The notes: generated by a model from the sequence alone, not told the origin. A stretch of 64,000 nt of DNA from Neobacillus cucumis (GCF_002860255.1 NZ_PGVE01000044.1:31934-95933); one strand, 5' to 3'; positions 34,730 to 43,656 are shown, counted from the first letter of the stretch. Numbers and translations are program-made.

Positions 34730-35923
34730 TTATTGCGATGAGCTGTCTCCTGTATCTAATAGATCAACCCTCACTTTTGTCCGGATTGGGATGGTCGAAT
34801 AGAGAGAATCCCAATTATTTTTTATCCGTCTCCAACGTTCAGGTTGTTTTCGATATAAAGTTTCTGCAAATCCAGCGATATCCGTCCTTTTATTTTGCGT
34901 TTTTCCGATCAACTGGTTAATCTGGTTTTGCAGTTGATGTTCTGTATCGTGTTCCAATCGGGCAATAGCTTGGACAGTAGACGTGTCCTTCTGGCAAGAC
35001 ACATCTGCCAATTTACCTTTTAATTTAACCAAAAGGAGAAAGGAAGGAACTCCTTTACGATCTTGTAAATGAATATCAGGTTTGCTTCGAACGTCTTTCC
35101 ATGTCACATAGCCAGGCTGTTTCCCACACTTCGTTACCAATGTGGTATCTTGTACCTTTACTCTGGTTAATGCATATAGGGTACTTTCCGCCGAGGTAAG
35201 CCAGTAGGCTAGTCGTTGATGTTGGAAAACGGCTAAACCACCCATCTCTAATATCACATCTGGCGTGGCTTTTTCGATATTTCCTTTTAAAAGTCCCTTT
35301 GAGAGTTTCCCCTTCATGGTGACATAAGGGATGGTTAGTTCCGTCCTATTCTGCTTTAGCATTCCCATTATTTTGTCTGCTGTCATGTTTGAAAGTTCCC
35401 CCAAGGACTCCCGTTTTCGATTCAGCATCTCTTCAAATCTACTTCCAGAAATCTTTTGAACTGGCGTAAAGATTCGAAGCATTTCATCTGGTTTTACTCC
35501 CTTTGATAGGACAAATCTTATATTGGAAGGAAAACTTGATTCGCGCATAAAGTATTGGACAACAGGAGAAATCCCCTCTGATTTTGCTAATGATTCTCCG
35601 ATAACTGCCACTTCTGTTTCATCCAAGAAAATGGCCCGTGGCAGCCGATTATGAATAAGGTTGATGGCTTCAGGGATGGTTCGGCTCTGCACACTGTACG
35701 TATATTGACCTTGTTCTGAGGAACCTTCTTTGGTGTTGGAGGCGGGATTATAGATTTGTAAGGTTGTGACGTATCCTTTTTTACTTTTATCAATCCCGAT
35801 CGCGGAAATAATGTAAATCTTATTCAACATGCTGTCCTGAACAAATTTGCCGACGATATTGGCAATAACCAATCCTATAATCAGATAGAGAGTAATTTTT
35901 GATTTCGAAAATTTACGCTTCAT
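34730..35923 (-). CDS. Spore germination protein, Ger(x)C family, no lipobox
   Basis: 397 residues. The Ger(x)C body is present (three domains; AIGIDKSKKGYVTTLQIYNP, LPRAIFLDETEVAVIGESLA). GerC proteins normally start with a lipobox Cys followed by WD. Here the N-terminus is a hydrophobic helix (about 10-27) with no Cys before QDSMLNKIYII, so it looks like a membrane-anchored rather than lipidated form. The start overlaps the end of the gerA-like gene by 11 bases. It is the middle gene of the A-C-B operon. Confidence 0.9.
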   Translation of the reverse strand: MKRKFSKSKITLYLIIGLVIANIVGKFVQDSMLNKIYIISAIGIDKSKKGYVTTLQIYNPASNTKEGSSEQGQYTYSVQSRTIPEAINLIHNRLPRAIFLDETEVAVIGESLAKSEGISPVVQYFMRESSFPSNIRFVLSKGVKPDEMLRIFTPVQKISGSRFEEMLNRKRESLGELSNMTADKIMGMLKQNRTELTIPYVTMKGKLSKGLLKGNIEKATPDVILEMGGLAVFQHQRLAYWLTSAESTLYALTRVKVQDTTLVTKCGKQPGYVTWKDVRSKPDIHLQDRKGVPSFLLLVKLKGKLADVSCQKDTSTVQAIARLEHDTEHQLQNQINQLIGKTQNKRTDIAGFAETLYRKQPERWRRIKNNWDSLYSTIPIRTKVRVDLLDTGDSSSQ

Positions 35924-37391
35924 CCGTCTCTTCCACCGTTTCTTCCTTCATATAATGAGACTCATCATTTGTCATTTCTATCTGTGATAATTGAATCGCG
36001 CTGTCTTTTAAATCATGAGCTACCACTGGAGCGAAAGGAGATAAATAGGGGACGCCAAAACTTCTCAATGAACTTAGATGAAGCAGTAATATTAGTGACA
36101 TTAATGCGATTCCGTAAAAACCGAGTGCCGCCCCCCCACTAATCAAAACTAGGATAATGGTTGCTGCAGTTGTTCTCATCGAGTAAATGGGGACAACACT
36201 GACTAAAATATACGTAATACAAACGACAACTAAGCTCGCTGGTTCAACTAATTGTGATTCAATAACAGACTGACCCAATACGATTCCCGCAAAGATGGAA
36301 ACCGTAATAGAAACATTTTGCTGTAAGCGATTGGAACTTTCGTTTATGGCTATAACCACAATCATCAAAATAGTTACTTGTAACGAGGTTGGAAATGGTA
36401 CCAACTCCCGTTGGGAAACAAATCCCAATAGCAGTTTGACTGGCAATAAATTTGCATGGTAAGTCAAAAAAGCTACATACATTCCCGGAATATACAAAGC
36501 TATAAAATATAGAAAACAACGAAGAAGGCGCTGATTTATTAGACCTGTTTTCCCGATATAATAATCTTCAGGTGTTTGGAAAAATTGAATGAGAACCGCA
36601 GGAGCGATTAGCACATAAGGTGAACCGTCAATAAATATGGCAATTTTTCCTTCCAGCAATTCACCTGCGACAACATCAGGTCTATCTGTGTTAAGCATAA
36701 GCGGAAAAAAAGACTTAGATTCCTTCGTTAGAACCATCTCAATGTAATTTGCCTCTAGTACTGCATCCAACTGTAACTTTTCAAGGCGTGCAAAGATGGT
36801 TTCTAATATTTGCTTATCCACGATGTTATCGATATACATAACTGATACGTCGGTATGGGTATTTGTTCCATACTGTTTCGTATGAATTCTGACCTTGGGG
36901 TTCTTAAGGATTTTTCTTACAAGAGAAAGGTTCGTGCCTAGATCTTCCGAGAAACCGACATCCGGACCTTTTGCCACCCGTTGTCCTTTTGGGCTTTCTA
37001 CGCTCCGAGTAATCCATTTTGTTGTATCACTTGAGAGAATCGTATTTATTCCATCCACAATCAAAAGGGTTTTCCCGGCCACCAAATCATTGGAAGCAAC
37101 GGTTACATCTTCCACACGTGTAATTTTTTTCGACTGAATCACAGTGGATTCGATTAGAATAAGCAATTCCTCATCCGTTTTAAAATGTGGCAGGTTGTAT
37201 GTTAACAAAGGTTCTATTACGTATCGCTGAATAGCATTCGAGTCCACGATTCCATCAATGAATAGAACGGCCGCTTTTTTATCTATACTGGTTAAGGTAA
37301 TTTCTCTTACTTGAAAATCAGAGCTTTTCCCCAAAATTGAGGTTAATATTTGTACGTTGTGATGTAGAGAATCTGATATCCCATTTTTCAT
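35913..37391 (-). CDS. Spore germination protein, GerA family
   Basis: 492 residues. A cytoplasmic N-terminal half (about 1-240) with the family motif TKWITRSVESPKGQRVAKGP is followed by about five membrane helices (FLYFIALYIPGMYVAFLTYH) and an acidic C-tail. GerA subunits form the pentameric ion channel of the germinant receptor. The ATG at 37391 is chosen over in-frame TTG/GTG codons just upstream. It is the first gene of the operon. A CATACTT about 90 bases upstream may be a sigma-G -10 box, but no clear -35 was found. Confidence 0.92.
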   Translation of the reverse strand: MKNGISDSLHHNVQILTSILGKSSDFQVREITLTSIDKKAAVLFIDGIVDSNAIQRYVIEPLLTYNLPHFKTDEELLILIESTVIQSKKITRVEDVTVASNDLVAGKTLLIVDGINTILSSDTTKWITRSVESPKGQRVAKGPDVGFSEDLGTNLSLVRKILKNPKVRIHTKQYGTNTHTDVSVMYIDNIVDKQILETIFARLEKLQLDAVLEANYIEMVLTKESKSFFPLMLNTDRPDVVAGELLEGKIAIFIDGSPYVLIAPAVLIQFFQTPEDYYIGKTGLINQRLLRCFLYFIALYIPGMYVAFLTYHANLLPVKLLLGFVSQRELVPFPTSLQVTILMIVVIAINESSNRLQQNVSITVSIFAGIVLGQSVIESQLVEPASLVVVCITYILVSVVPIYSMRTTAATIILVLISGGAALGFYGIALMSLILLLHLSSLRSFGVPYLSPFAPVVAHDLKDSAIQLSQIEMTNDESHYMKEETVEETDEA

Positions 37392-37690
37392 CTGCACTCT
37401 TACCACCAAATTCTAGTTAAATACGTACCTTATTTTTCCTCTAAAGAGAAAAAAGTATGCTTAGATATAAAATAAAATGGGAAATAGAATTAGATTTTTG
37501 ATCTATCCAAATGACATCCCGGCGGCTTTTTTCTGCGGACTAAAAAAGCAAGTTAGGAGAACAAGGCATTGAGCAAGTGACGAAATATTAATACAATAGT
37601 AGTAAAATAGTAAGAAAAGCTAATTAACAATATATAAAACCAAAACGGTGCTAATATGAGATAAAAGCTTAAATTAGGAGAGAAACTCAA

Positions 37691-37897
37691 GTGGATAACA
37701 AATGGATAGAAACACCCCTTCCAGAACTATATTCAAGACTTGCAGCAGCCCCTTTTTATATTATTCAACTGATCTTATGTATCGGCTACTTAATTTTTAC
37801 ACGAAAAGAAAAAGGGTGTTTGATAGTAATCGGAAAAATTTATTGCTTCTTTATTGTCATTAATTATATGGTTGCACTATATTTTCGCTTTTTTTAG
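37691..37897 (+). CDS. Small membrane protein
   Basis: 68 residues from a GTG with AGGAG about 10 bases upstream. Two hydrophobic segments (about 19-36 and 44-66) are separated by RKEKG. It is unrecognised. It has its own terminator, whose stem begins inside the stop codon region. It stands alone and divergent from the ger operon; the 299 bases before it hold no other gene that I can see. Confidence 0.6.
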   Translation: MDNKWIETPLPELYSRLAAAPFYIIQLILCIGYLIFTRKEKGCLIVIGKIYCFFIVINYMVALYFRFF

Positions 37898-37929
37898 CCG
37901 GTGTTCAAAATTGAACATCGGCTCTTTTT
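37896..37929 (+). terminator. Terminator of the small membrane protein gene
   Basis: A 13-bp stem with one G-T pair (AGCCGGTGTTCAA with TTGAACATCGGCT) and a two-base loop, followed by CTTTTTC. Confidence 0.85.
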
Positions 37930-38108
37930 CATTTTTATAAGTAAAATCTCCTCTGTTCAAGGAAATTCGGCTCACCCATTATAGATCCTGTTTAGGTTAA
38001 AAGAACTCTTTCTATGTAAAAGGAACAAACAACCGACAAAAATTGAAAAACCATGTCGAATGCTGTCCATGGATGTTAGAATACTCTCTTTTGAAAGGAG
38101 GTGAAAGA

Positions 38109-39041
38109 ATGCATATCCGGCATGCTATTCTAATGGGTGTATTTTTAGGGGCAGCCGCTTTCTGGCCAAATAATGCATGGGCAGAAAAACCAGGAGCCGT
38201 CGGTCAATCAGAATCTCAAAACCCTGCAGTACCTACTACAGTTTTAGAGAAAGCCGAAAATCCAAGTGCATCAAAAAGGGCAGTTCCCGTTACACCTGAA
38301 AAAGTAAATAATAGTCAAAGTCGAGTGGTTCAAAAACCAGTCACGACTTCTAATACCAAGCAAACCCTGCCAAAAAAACCTGCTCCAAAGTCACCAAATA
38401 CGACCAATAGGAGTATGAAAAGGGTTGTGCCCACTGTAGAAAAGAACATCCAGGCTGTTAAATCTACCGAACCAGCCGCAAGGGTGAAAGATACCGGACA
38501 AACAAGTCAAACAGTACAAGCAAAGCCAAAGGCGGTTGCGAACAAGCTGCCCGAGGCTCCTAAGTCCGTCTCTTCAAACCAATCTAATTCTAAGGCGAAA
38601 ACAAATAGTCAGCCGCCAAGTTTACATACTCGGTCAGAAACTATTCAAAAAGTTACTGAACCCTCACTTTCAAAAAAGACGAGTAGTTCTTTGAACTTGA
38701 TACACAAGCCATTAATTGCTGAAGAGAAAAAAACTCCAACTAAGAATAGAAGGAATTCTGGGCCTGCGGACATTGAGATCCTAAATCCCCCTTCACAACG
38801 AACGCAATCTTCTGGAGGGCCATCAAACGAGCAGCTCAGCTCAGGAACAGGCACAATAAGCTTTACTGCAAATTTGTTTGACAGGGATGAATATTTTGGT
38901 TTGAACCTTAGTCAAATCTATACTTCCCGCCAGGCTAAGTACTGTCATCAATGGAGCAATGCTCCACCTTCACCACCGCCAAAGGGAGCTCCTTTTTTCT
39001 TAACGTTTACTGCTTATTTAGCTACATGTAACGATAATTAA
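38109..39041 (+). CDS. Secreted Pro/Lys/Ser-rich protein
   Basis: 310 residues, with an excellent AAAGGAGGTG ahead of the ATG at 38109. The signal peptide is cleaved near NNAWA. Residues about 30-240 are low-complexity Pro/Lys/Ser/Thr/Val with no fold. The C-terminal 70 residues look structured (GTISFTANLFDRDEYFGLNL) and hold two Cys (KYCHQW and LATC) around a PPSPPPKGAP stretch. I do not recognise the domain. A similar Pro-Val-Lys linker occurs in the next gene 15 bases downstream, so the two are probably co-expressed wall or spore-surface proteins. Confidence 0.75.
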   Translation: MHIRHAILMGVFLGAAAFWPNNAWAEKPGAVGQSESQNPAVPTTVLEKAENPSASKRAVPVTPEKVNNSQSRVVQKPVTTSNTKQTLPKKPAPKSPNTTNRSMKRVVPTVEKNIQAVKSTEPAARVKDTGQTSQTVQAKPKAVANKLPEAPKSVSSNQSNSKAKTNSQPPSLHTRSETIQKVTEPSLSKKTSSSLNLIHKPLIAEEKKTPTKNRRNSGPADIEILNPPSQRTQSSGGPSNEQLSSGTGTISFTANLFDRDEYFGLNLSQIYTSRQAKYCHQWSNAPPSPPPKGAPFFLTFTAYLATCNDN

Positions 39042-39056
39042 AAGGAGCAAATTGGA

Positions 39057-40199
39057 ATGAAAAATTACCTTAATTCAAAGAAACTTGTAAAATCCTTCAT
39101 AGTAACGACAGTATTGTCTTTTGGTCTTTTTTCAGGAGGCCATTTTACTGCAGCTGCTGGACTTGATAAAGCAAAAGCGGAACCTGTTAAAGCTATTCAA
39201 GTAAACAGTTCTCAAAATATACATACCAGCAAAAAAGCAACTCCTGCAGAACCTGTAAATCCAGTGGTTCCTGCTAAAACGGCGGCTCCTGTAAAGCCGG
39301 AGGTCCCAGTAAATTCGGTGGTTCCTGCAAAGTCGGAGATTCCTGTAAAATCAGTGATTCCAGCTAAGACGATAATTTCTGCTAACCCTAAAGCCGAAGG
39401 AAAAGCTGAGAATTCACAAAAGAGTGAAAGCAAAATGGTCAAATCACAGGCAAGTGTACATGCTAGCGAAACAGCAAGAGAGCATGCTAATCAAAATTCA
39501 GCCATCTTTTCCAATGAGCCATTGGCAGAATTAAATCAAACGGATGCTATAACGGAATATGCATTTGGATCAGATTCCGCTTCTTCATTACCAAATACTC
39601 AAGGGGAAGATTTTTATCTAGGAAAGTTAGGTTATGGCGACACCGTACAATTTGATCCAAGCACAGGCAGTGGAATTTATTTTAGTAGTGCAAGAGCACA
39701 GAATGCCAGCTATGTTTACGGTTATTGGTTTTTATCCGGTATGCAGACCGCGCCATTAGGGACTTCTCCTAGTGAATGGGGCGTGCAGCAGGCAAAATTA
39801 GCATTAGCAACCTACGAAACTATGAAAAGGGTTTATGGTTCGAAAGTGAGACCTGTGATCTTTATTGATGTAGAATCGGCTTTAACTGGTATGAACGACT
39901 ATGATTATGCAAATAACCAAACCATTTACACCGCATTTGTTAATTATTTAAATCAATATGGACAAGGTGTAAAACCTGGTACCTATTCGTCTCCTTGGAA
40001 CTGGGAACTCACAATGGGGACCTTCTCGCCAAACACTCCCGGGGCTTATTGGGTTGCTTGTTACCCTGGTGACATCCCTTCGGATTTGACAACGAGCAAT
40101 CCAGATTGGCTCAATTTCCCTGGGACGAACGAAAAGGCAGAAATTTGGCAGTACTATGGCGGAAGCAATGACTATGATGTCGCTTGGAAACTTCCGTAA
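39057..40199 (+). CDS. Secreted protein with GH25/DUF1906-like C-terminal domain
   Basis: 380 residues. Signal peptide (about 1-33), then a linker with degenerate Pro-Val-Pro-Ala-Lys repeats (about 60-105). The C-terminal barrel spans about 185-380: VIFIDVESALTG (catalytic-type DxE), GTYSSPWNW and EIWQYYGG, as in GH25-like and DUF1906 proteins. These are wall-hydrolase-like, but lytic activity is not shown for many members. The gene is paired with 38109 and ends in a terminator. A second, separate DUF1906 protein lies at 58340. Confidence 0.78.
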   Translation: MKNYLNSKKLVKSFIVTTVLSFGLFSGGHFTAAAGLDKAKAEPVKAIQVNSSQNIHTSKKATPAEPVNPVVPAKTAAPVKPEVPVNSVVPAKSEIPVKSVIPAKTIISANPKAEGKAENSQKSESKMVKSQASVHASETAREHANQNSAIFSNEPLAELNQTDAITEYAFGSDSASSLPNTQGEDFYLGKLGYGDTVQFDPSTGSGIYFSSARAQNASYVYGYWFLSGMQTAPLGTSPSEWGVQQAKLALATYETMKRVYGSKVRPVIFIDVESALTGMNDYDYANNQTIYTAFVNYLNQYGQGVKPGTYSSPWNWELTMGTFSPNTPGAYWVACYPGDIPSDLTTSNPDWLNFPGTNEKAEIWQYYGGSNDYDVAWKLP

Positions 40200-40265
40200 G
40201 GAATTAAAAGGTGAGGTAAAAAATTAGTAGTTTCATAGAATTTGTTTTACTCACGAATAAAAATG

Positions 40266-40289
40266 AAGATCGCTGCGGCGGTCTTTTTT
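40266..40289 (+). terminator. Terminator of the secreted-protein pair
   Basis: AAGATCGC pairs with GCGGTCTT (one wobble) across a 4-base loop, followed by TTTTG. Confidence 0.75.
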
Positions 40290-40422
40290 GTTATTCGACT
40301 ACCTTCGTTTAGGAAGGAATCTATTGAATAAATATAGAATTAGTTTTACTTACGGTGCAGTAAGTTAAATAATGTACTCCTTATAACTTTCGTAAAATCC
40401 TTCACCTGGAGAGTGTATCAAA

Positions 40423-40980
40423 GTGGAAAAATCTGAACATATATATGTACAGTCAAATCGCCTGGTTTTGAGACAGTTCTCACAACAAGATATTGATCCC
40501 TTTTATTTATACCGCTCGAGTCCTGAAGTGGCTAGATTTCAATCTTGGGAGAACTATCACTATCACGATGCGGAAGTATTTGTTGAAAAACAATCAAAGT
40601 GTGTGCCAAATCAGCCTGGCACTTGGTTTCAGTTTGCGATTGCTTTAACTGAGACGAATCAATTAATAGGAGATTGTGCTCTTCACACACTGTTAGATGA
40701 GCCTCGAATCGTCGAAATTGGCTTCACTCTTGCCGAAGAGCATCAGGGAAATGGCTACGCCACTGAAGCGGTGACAGCGTTATTGAGTTATGTATTTCAC
40801 GATCTTCAAAAACACAAGGTGATTGCTTTTACGGATGTGAGAAACGAAAAGTCCATCCGTCTACTTGAACGTCTTGGCATGCGGAGAGAAGGACATTTGT
40901 TGGAAAACTACATGTCAAAAGGACAGTGGGTAGACGAGTACCAATATTCCATGTTGCAGTCGGAATGGAGAAAGACCTGA
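40423..40980 (+). CDS. GNAT acetyltransferase (RimJ/RimL type)
   Basis: 185 residues. The fold starts with RLVLRQFSQQDIDPFY. The acetyl-CoA loop is EEHQGNGYATEAV (R/Q-x-x-G-x-G/A), followed by VRNEKSIRLLERLGMRREGH. It matches the Acetyltransf_3 subgroup that acetylates protein N-termini, antibiotics or small amines; the substrate is unknown. The GTG start has GGAGAG about 11 bases upstream. It is a single gene. Confidence 0.87.
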   Translation: MEKSEHIYVQSNRLVLRQFSQQDIDPFYLYRSSPEVARFQSWENYHYHDAEVFVEKQSKCVPNQPGTWFQFAIALTETNQLIGDCALHTLLDEPRIVEIGFTLAEEHQGNGYATEAVTALLSYVFHDLQKHKVIAFTDVRNEKSIRLLERLGMRREGHLLENYMSKGQWVDEYQYSMLQSEWRKT

Positions 40981-41091
40981 TTAGGAAACGATTACTCGAT
41001 CATCAGCCGCATTTATTTTATTCCTATTAGCAATAATTGTAAAACAATGTATAATATAATAGTATAAATAGTTTAGTATGGAGGTGTTTTC

Positions 41092-41253
41092 ATGATGTGG
41101 TTATATATACTTACACCTGTTGTAATACTTAGTGGAATAGCTATTTATTTTGAAAAAAGATCTGGAGCGGTTCCTGCAGATGAAAGACAACTTACCGAGA
41201 AGTTAGAAGAATATCCACCAGAACGTGGAATGAATTCTTTTAGTCCATTCTGA
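41092..41253 (+). CDS. 53-residue single-span membrane micropeptide
   Basis: MMWLYILTPVVILSGIAIYF forms one membrane helix. It is followed by a basic turn (EKRSG) and an acidic cytosolic tail ending MNSFSPF. GGAGGTG lies 5-6 bases before the ATG at 41092, and a TTGTAA/TAGTAT pair with a 17-base spacer lies upstream. The codon pattern and ribosome site argue for a real gene. I do not recognise it. A second, 21-residue hydrophobic frame and a terminator follow. Confidence 0.65.
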   Translation: MMWLYILTPVVILSGIAIYFEKRSGAVPADERQLTEKLEEYPPERGMNSFSPF

Positions 41254-41299
41254 CAGGATTTAAAGGTGTGTGCAATGAACAATTAATATCTTAAGAGCG

Positions 41300-41365
41300 A
41301 TGCTTTATTTACTACTTAGTTTTGGTGTCCTGCTGGTTATGCTAGTAAAGGTGCTTAGAAAATAA
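41300..41365 (+). CDS. 21-residue hydrophobic micropeptide
   Basis: MLYLLLSFGVLLVMLVKVLRK is one hydrophobic helix with a basic end, 46 bases after the previous micropeptide and directly before a terminator. The ribosome site (AAGAG) is weak, and so short a frame can occur by chance. Confidence 0.35.
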   Translation: MLYLLLSFGVLLVMLVKVLRK

Positions 41366-41372
41366 AGTTAGA

Positions 41373-41402
41373 GGGCTGTTCAAAAAGAACAGTCCCTTTT
41401 TG
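41373..41402 (+). terminator. Terminator of the micropeptide unit
   Basis: GGGCTGTTC pairs with GAACAGTCCC (wobble at the base) around AAAAA, followed by TTTTT. Confidence 0.85.
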
Positions 41403-41535
41403 TGCAACCGCCTCCCCTTCCTTATCCTCATGTATTTTCGAACGCTTTATGTTGTCTTTTATCTTAATAAGATATATTATCAAACATTATTTTGGATTAA
41501 AATAATGAAGTAAACACCAACAGGAGGAATGGAAC

Positions 41536-41814
41536 ATGAAAATCACTAACGAAGCTCGTGATGAATTTAAGAAAATGTTCAAAGAAGAGAATGCTAAGAA
41601 CATTCGTATCTTTTTTGATGGCTTTGGCTGAGGGCAGCCAAGAATTGGACTGGCTCTGGATGAGCCGGAAGCAGACGATATCATCGTCACAATAAATGAA
41701 ATAAAAGTAGCGATCGATCCTATTATTGAACCGAACATCGAAGACCTTATTCTTGACCGCAGTGGAAATGGCCAAGGGATTTCCATGTTCGGTAATACAG
41801 GAAGATGCTGTTAG
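41536..41814 (+). CDS. HesB/IscA-like protein with in-frame UGA (probable selenoprotein)
   Basis: 92 residues when the TGA at 41629-41631 is read as selenocysteine. AGGAGG lies 8 bases before the ATG. The frame is protein-like on both sides: RIFFDGFG, then Sec32, then GQPRIGLALDEPEADD, ending GRCC. In IscA/HesB proteins this position is the first conserved Cys, and the C-terminal Cys pair also fits. HesB-like selenoproteins with this Sec site are an established family. Bases after the TGA can fold (AGCCA/TGGCT with G in the loop) as a bacterial SECIS would. The alternative is a gene broken by a Cys-to-stop change. selA, selB, selC and selD are not in the window. Confidence 0.8.
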
Positions 41815-42190
41815 AAAAGGGTCTAATACAGGAACGGGTTCCGTTCACTGTGAAAAAAATAAGCGGTAAAATTCCGGCTAAATTGGGAAATACCCATATT
41901 TCCTTAAAAATAAGAGGAGTTTTTCCGTTAATATGATCCAAATCTTTGGATTTTGTCTTATTTAGAGCAGTTAACCGGAATATCTCCGTTTATCTCCGCT
42001 TCTTAAGCTTCCCCAATATACATTAGCAGGAAATTCTCCGCCTATGAATTCTCCTACCTACACGAAATCGATACGGAGAAGGCGGAAATGGTTTGCAAAC
42101 TTTGTCATTCGCAATCCGAAGAATTTGCAATTAAATGCAAACATAGCAAGGGTATAAACCCTTGCTATTTCTATCGGTACGGTGTTGTAT
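41815..42190. other. Gene-free stretch with imperfect CCG/CGG motifs
   Basis: Several short related pieces recur in both orientations: GCGGTAAAATTCCGGC, CCGGAATATCTCCG, AAATTCTCCGCC and CGGAGAAGGCGGAAAT. They look like remains of an intergenic repeat. A terminator-like hairpin lies at 42143. No coding frame is supported. Confidence 0.4.
42143..42172. terminator. Terminator-like hairpin
   Basis: An 11-bp perfect stem (ATAGCAAGGGT with ACCCTTGCTAT) and a 4-base loop. The T tract is short on either strand. Confidence 0.55.
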
Positions 42191-42298
42191 TTATGATATT
42201 TTGTTCTTTTCCTGTAACGATAACATTTGCATGATTGTTTTCATAACCGCATCTTCTTCATTAGAACGGGTAATAAAATTCGCAGCATCTTTTAGAAA
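42191..42298 (-). pseudogene. Possible 3' remnant of a decayed gene
   Basis: The minus strand reads FLKDAANFITRSNEEDAV, then MKTIMQMLSLQEKNKIS and a stop. This is protein-like, but an in-frame stop lies just upstream and there is no start or ribosome site. It is probably the tail of a lost gene. The family is not recognised. Confidence 0.35.
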
Positions 42299-42423
42299 TT
42301 AATAGTCACTTAAGATAGATTTAATCGATCCTTAATAAAAACTTAAAATCATTATATTATAGTTGATTTTGGTGATGAAAATATAGCTTAAAAATATTGG
42401 TTAACCAAAAAGGAGATGAATTT

Positions 42424-43656
42424 TTGTCAATAAAATTATCAGCTAATGAAAATACGGTACTGCAGGAACCAGTCGTAAAACAATTGATTAGCAAGGTACC
42501 AGAAGTAACTATCTTCTTCTGGATCATTAAAATTTTATGTACAACTGTAGGTGAAACGTTTGCCGATTTCCTTAACTTCAACCTTGGGTTTGGATTAACT
42601 AACACTACAATCATTATGGCCATAGCGTTTTTCATTGTGTTGTTTCTTCAATTTAGAGCAAAGAAATACGTTCCAGGCATTTATTGGACAACTGTTGTGA
42701 TAATAAGCGTATTTGGAACGTTGGTAACAGATAATTTGACAGACGGTATAGGGGTACCTCTTGAGATAAGCACAGCAGTTTTTTCCATACTTCTAGGATT
42801 AACTTTTCTATTTTGGTATCTAAGTGAAAAAACTCTCTCTATACACACGATCTTTACAACAAAAAGGGAAGTACTCTATTGGCTTACCATTCTTTTCACA
42901 TTTGCACTCGGAACTGCAGTCGGAGACTTATATTCCGAACAACTAGGACTTGGCTATCTTAATACAGGAATAACTGTCATTATTATTATATCTTGTATAT
43001 TCTTAGCATGGAAAATGAAACTTGATGGTGTACTAGCATTTTGGATTGCCTATATTTTGACACGTCCTCTAGGAGCGTCATTAGGAGATTTCCTTTCTCA
43101 ACCAAAAGTTAATGGCGGGTTAGGGTTGGGGACAACTGTGACTAGTGTCATTTTTCTTGTAGCTATCTTAGCGATTATAGTTTTTCTAGCTGTTACAAAA
43201 ATGGATATCAATGCAAAAAGCGGAACACCAAAAACAGAACAAACTAATGATAGCAAGAAAAATGTTATGGCCCAAACCATTGCGGCACTGTGTATTTTCT
43301 TAATTGTTGGTATTGGAGGGTATGTGTGGAGAAGTAATACTATAGCATCGCAAACTATTTCTTCACAAGCTTCATTAGGTGGACAATTAACCGGATTTAT
43401 TAAAATTGAAAATGACATGCTAACGAATGTAAACTCAAAGAACTTTAGATCAGTTAAAACAAGTGCGGATGATTTGGAACATCAATGGGACACATCGGAA
43501 GCTAAGCTTAGAAAGATCGACGGCACTACATGGACTAAAATTGATGGTTCGATTGACATTGTATTAGCAGCTGCTCGTTCGGCTAATCCAGATGCCAGCA
43601 AGTGTAAAGTTGCACTAAATAATTCACTTAGTGTCCTGAACGGAGCAAATAAATAA
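42424..43656 (+). CDS. COG4705-family membrane protein with extra C-terminal domain
   Basis: 410 residues from TTG 42424, with AAGGAGATG upstream. Residues about 20-265 form eight membrane segments in repeated units with a shared pattern: KVPEVTIFFWIIKILCTTVG, REVLYWLTILFTFALGTAVG and WIAYILTRPLGASLGDFL. An extra helix (about 290-310) leads to an outside helical domain of roughly 90 residues with one Cys. The next gene encodes the same membrane core without this extension. The family's function is unknown; transport or membrane sensing is possible. Confidence 0.8.
   Translation: MSIKLSANENTVLQEPVVKQLISKVPEVTIFFWIIKILCTTVGETFADFLNFNLGFGLTNTTIIMAIAFFIVLFLQFRAKKYVPGIYWTTVVIISVFGTLVTDNLTDGIGVPLEISTAVFSILLGLTFLFWYLSEKTLSIHTIFTTKREVLYWLTILFTFALGTAVGDLYSEQLGLGYLNTGITVIIIISCIFLAWKMKLDGVLAFWIAYILTRPLGASLGDFLSQPKVNGGLGLGTTVTSVIFLVAILAIIVFLAVTKMDINAKSGTPKTEQTNDSKKNVMAQTIAALCIFLIVGIGGYVWRSNTIASQTISSQASLGGQLTGFIKIENDMLTNVNSKNFRSVKTSADDLEHQWDTSEAKLRKIDGTTWTKIDGSIDIVLAAARSANPDASKCKVALNNSLSVLNGANK

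Noticed and set aside
37441..37500. Sigma-G promoter for the ger operon
   Set aside because: CATACTT resembles a -10 box, but no convincing -35 element is present at the right distance.
41487..41786. Two antisense frames of more than 90 codons over the HesB locus
   Set aside because: They are shadows of the plus-strand HesB-like gene, which has the ribosome site and the conserved protein.
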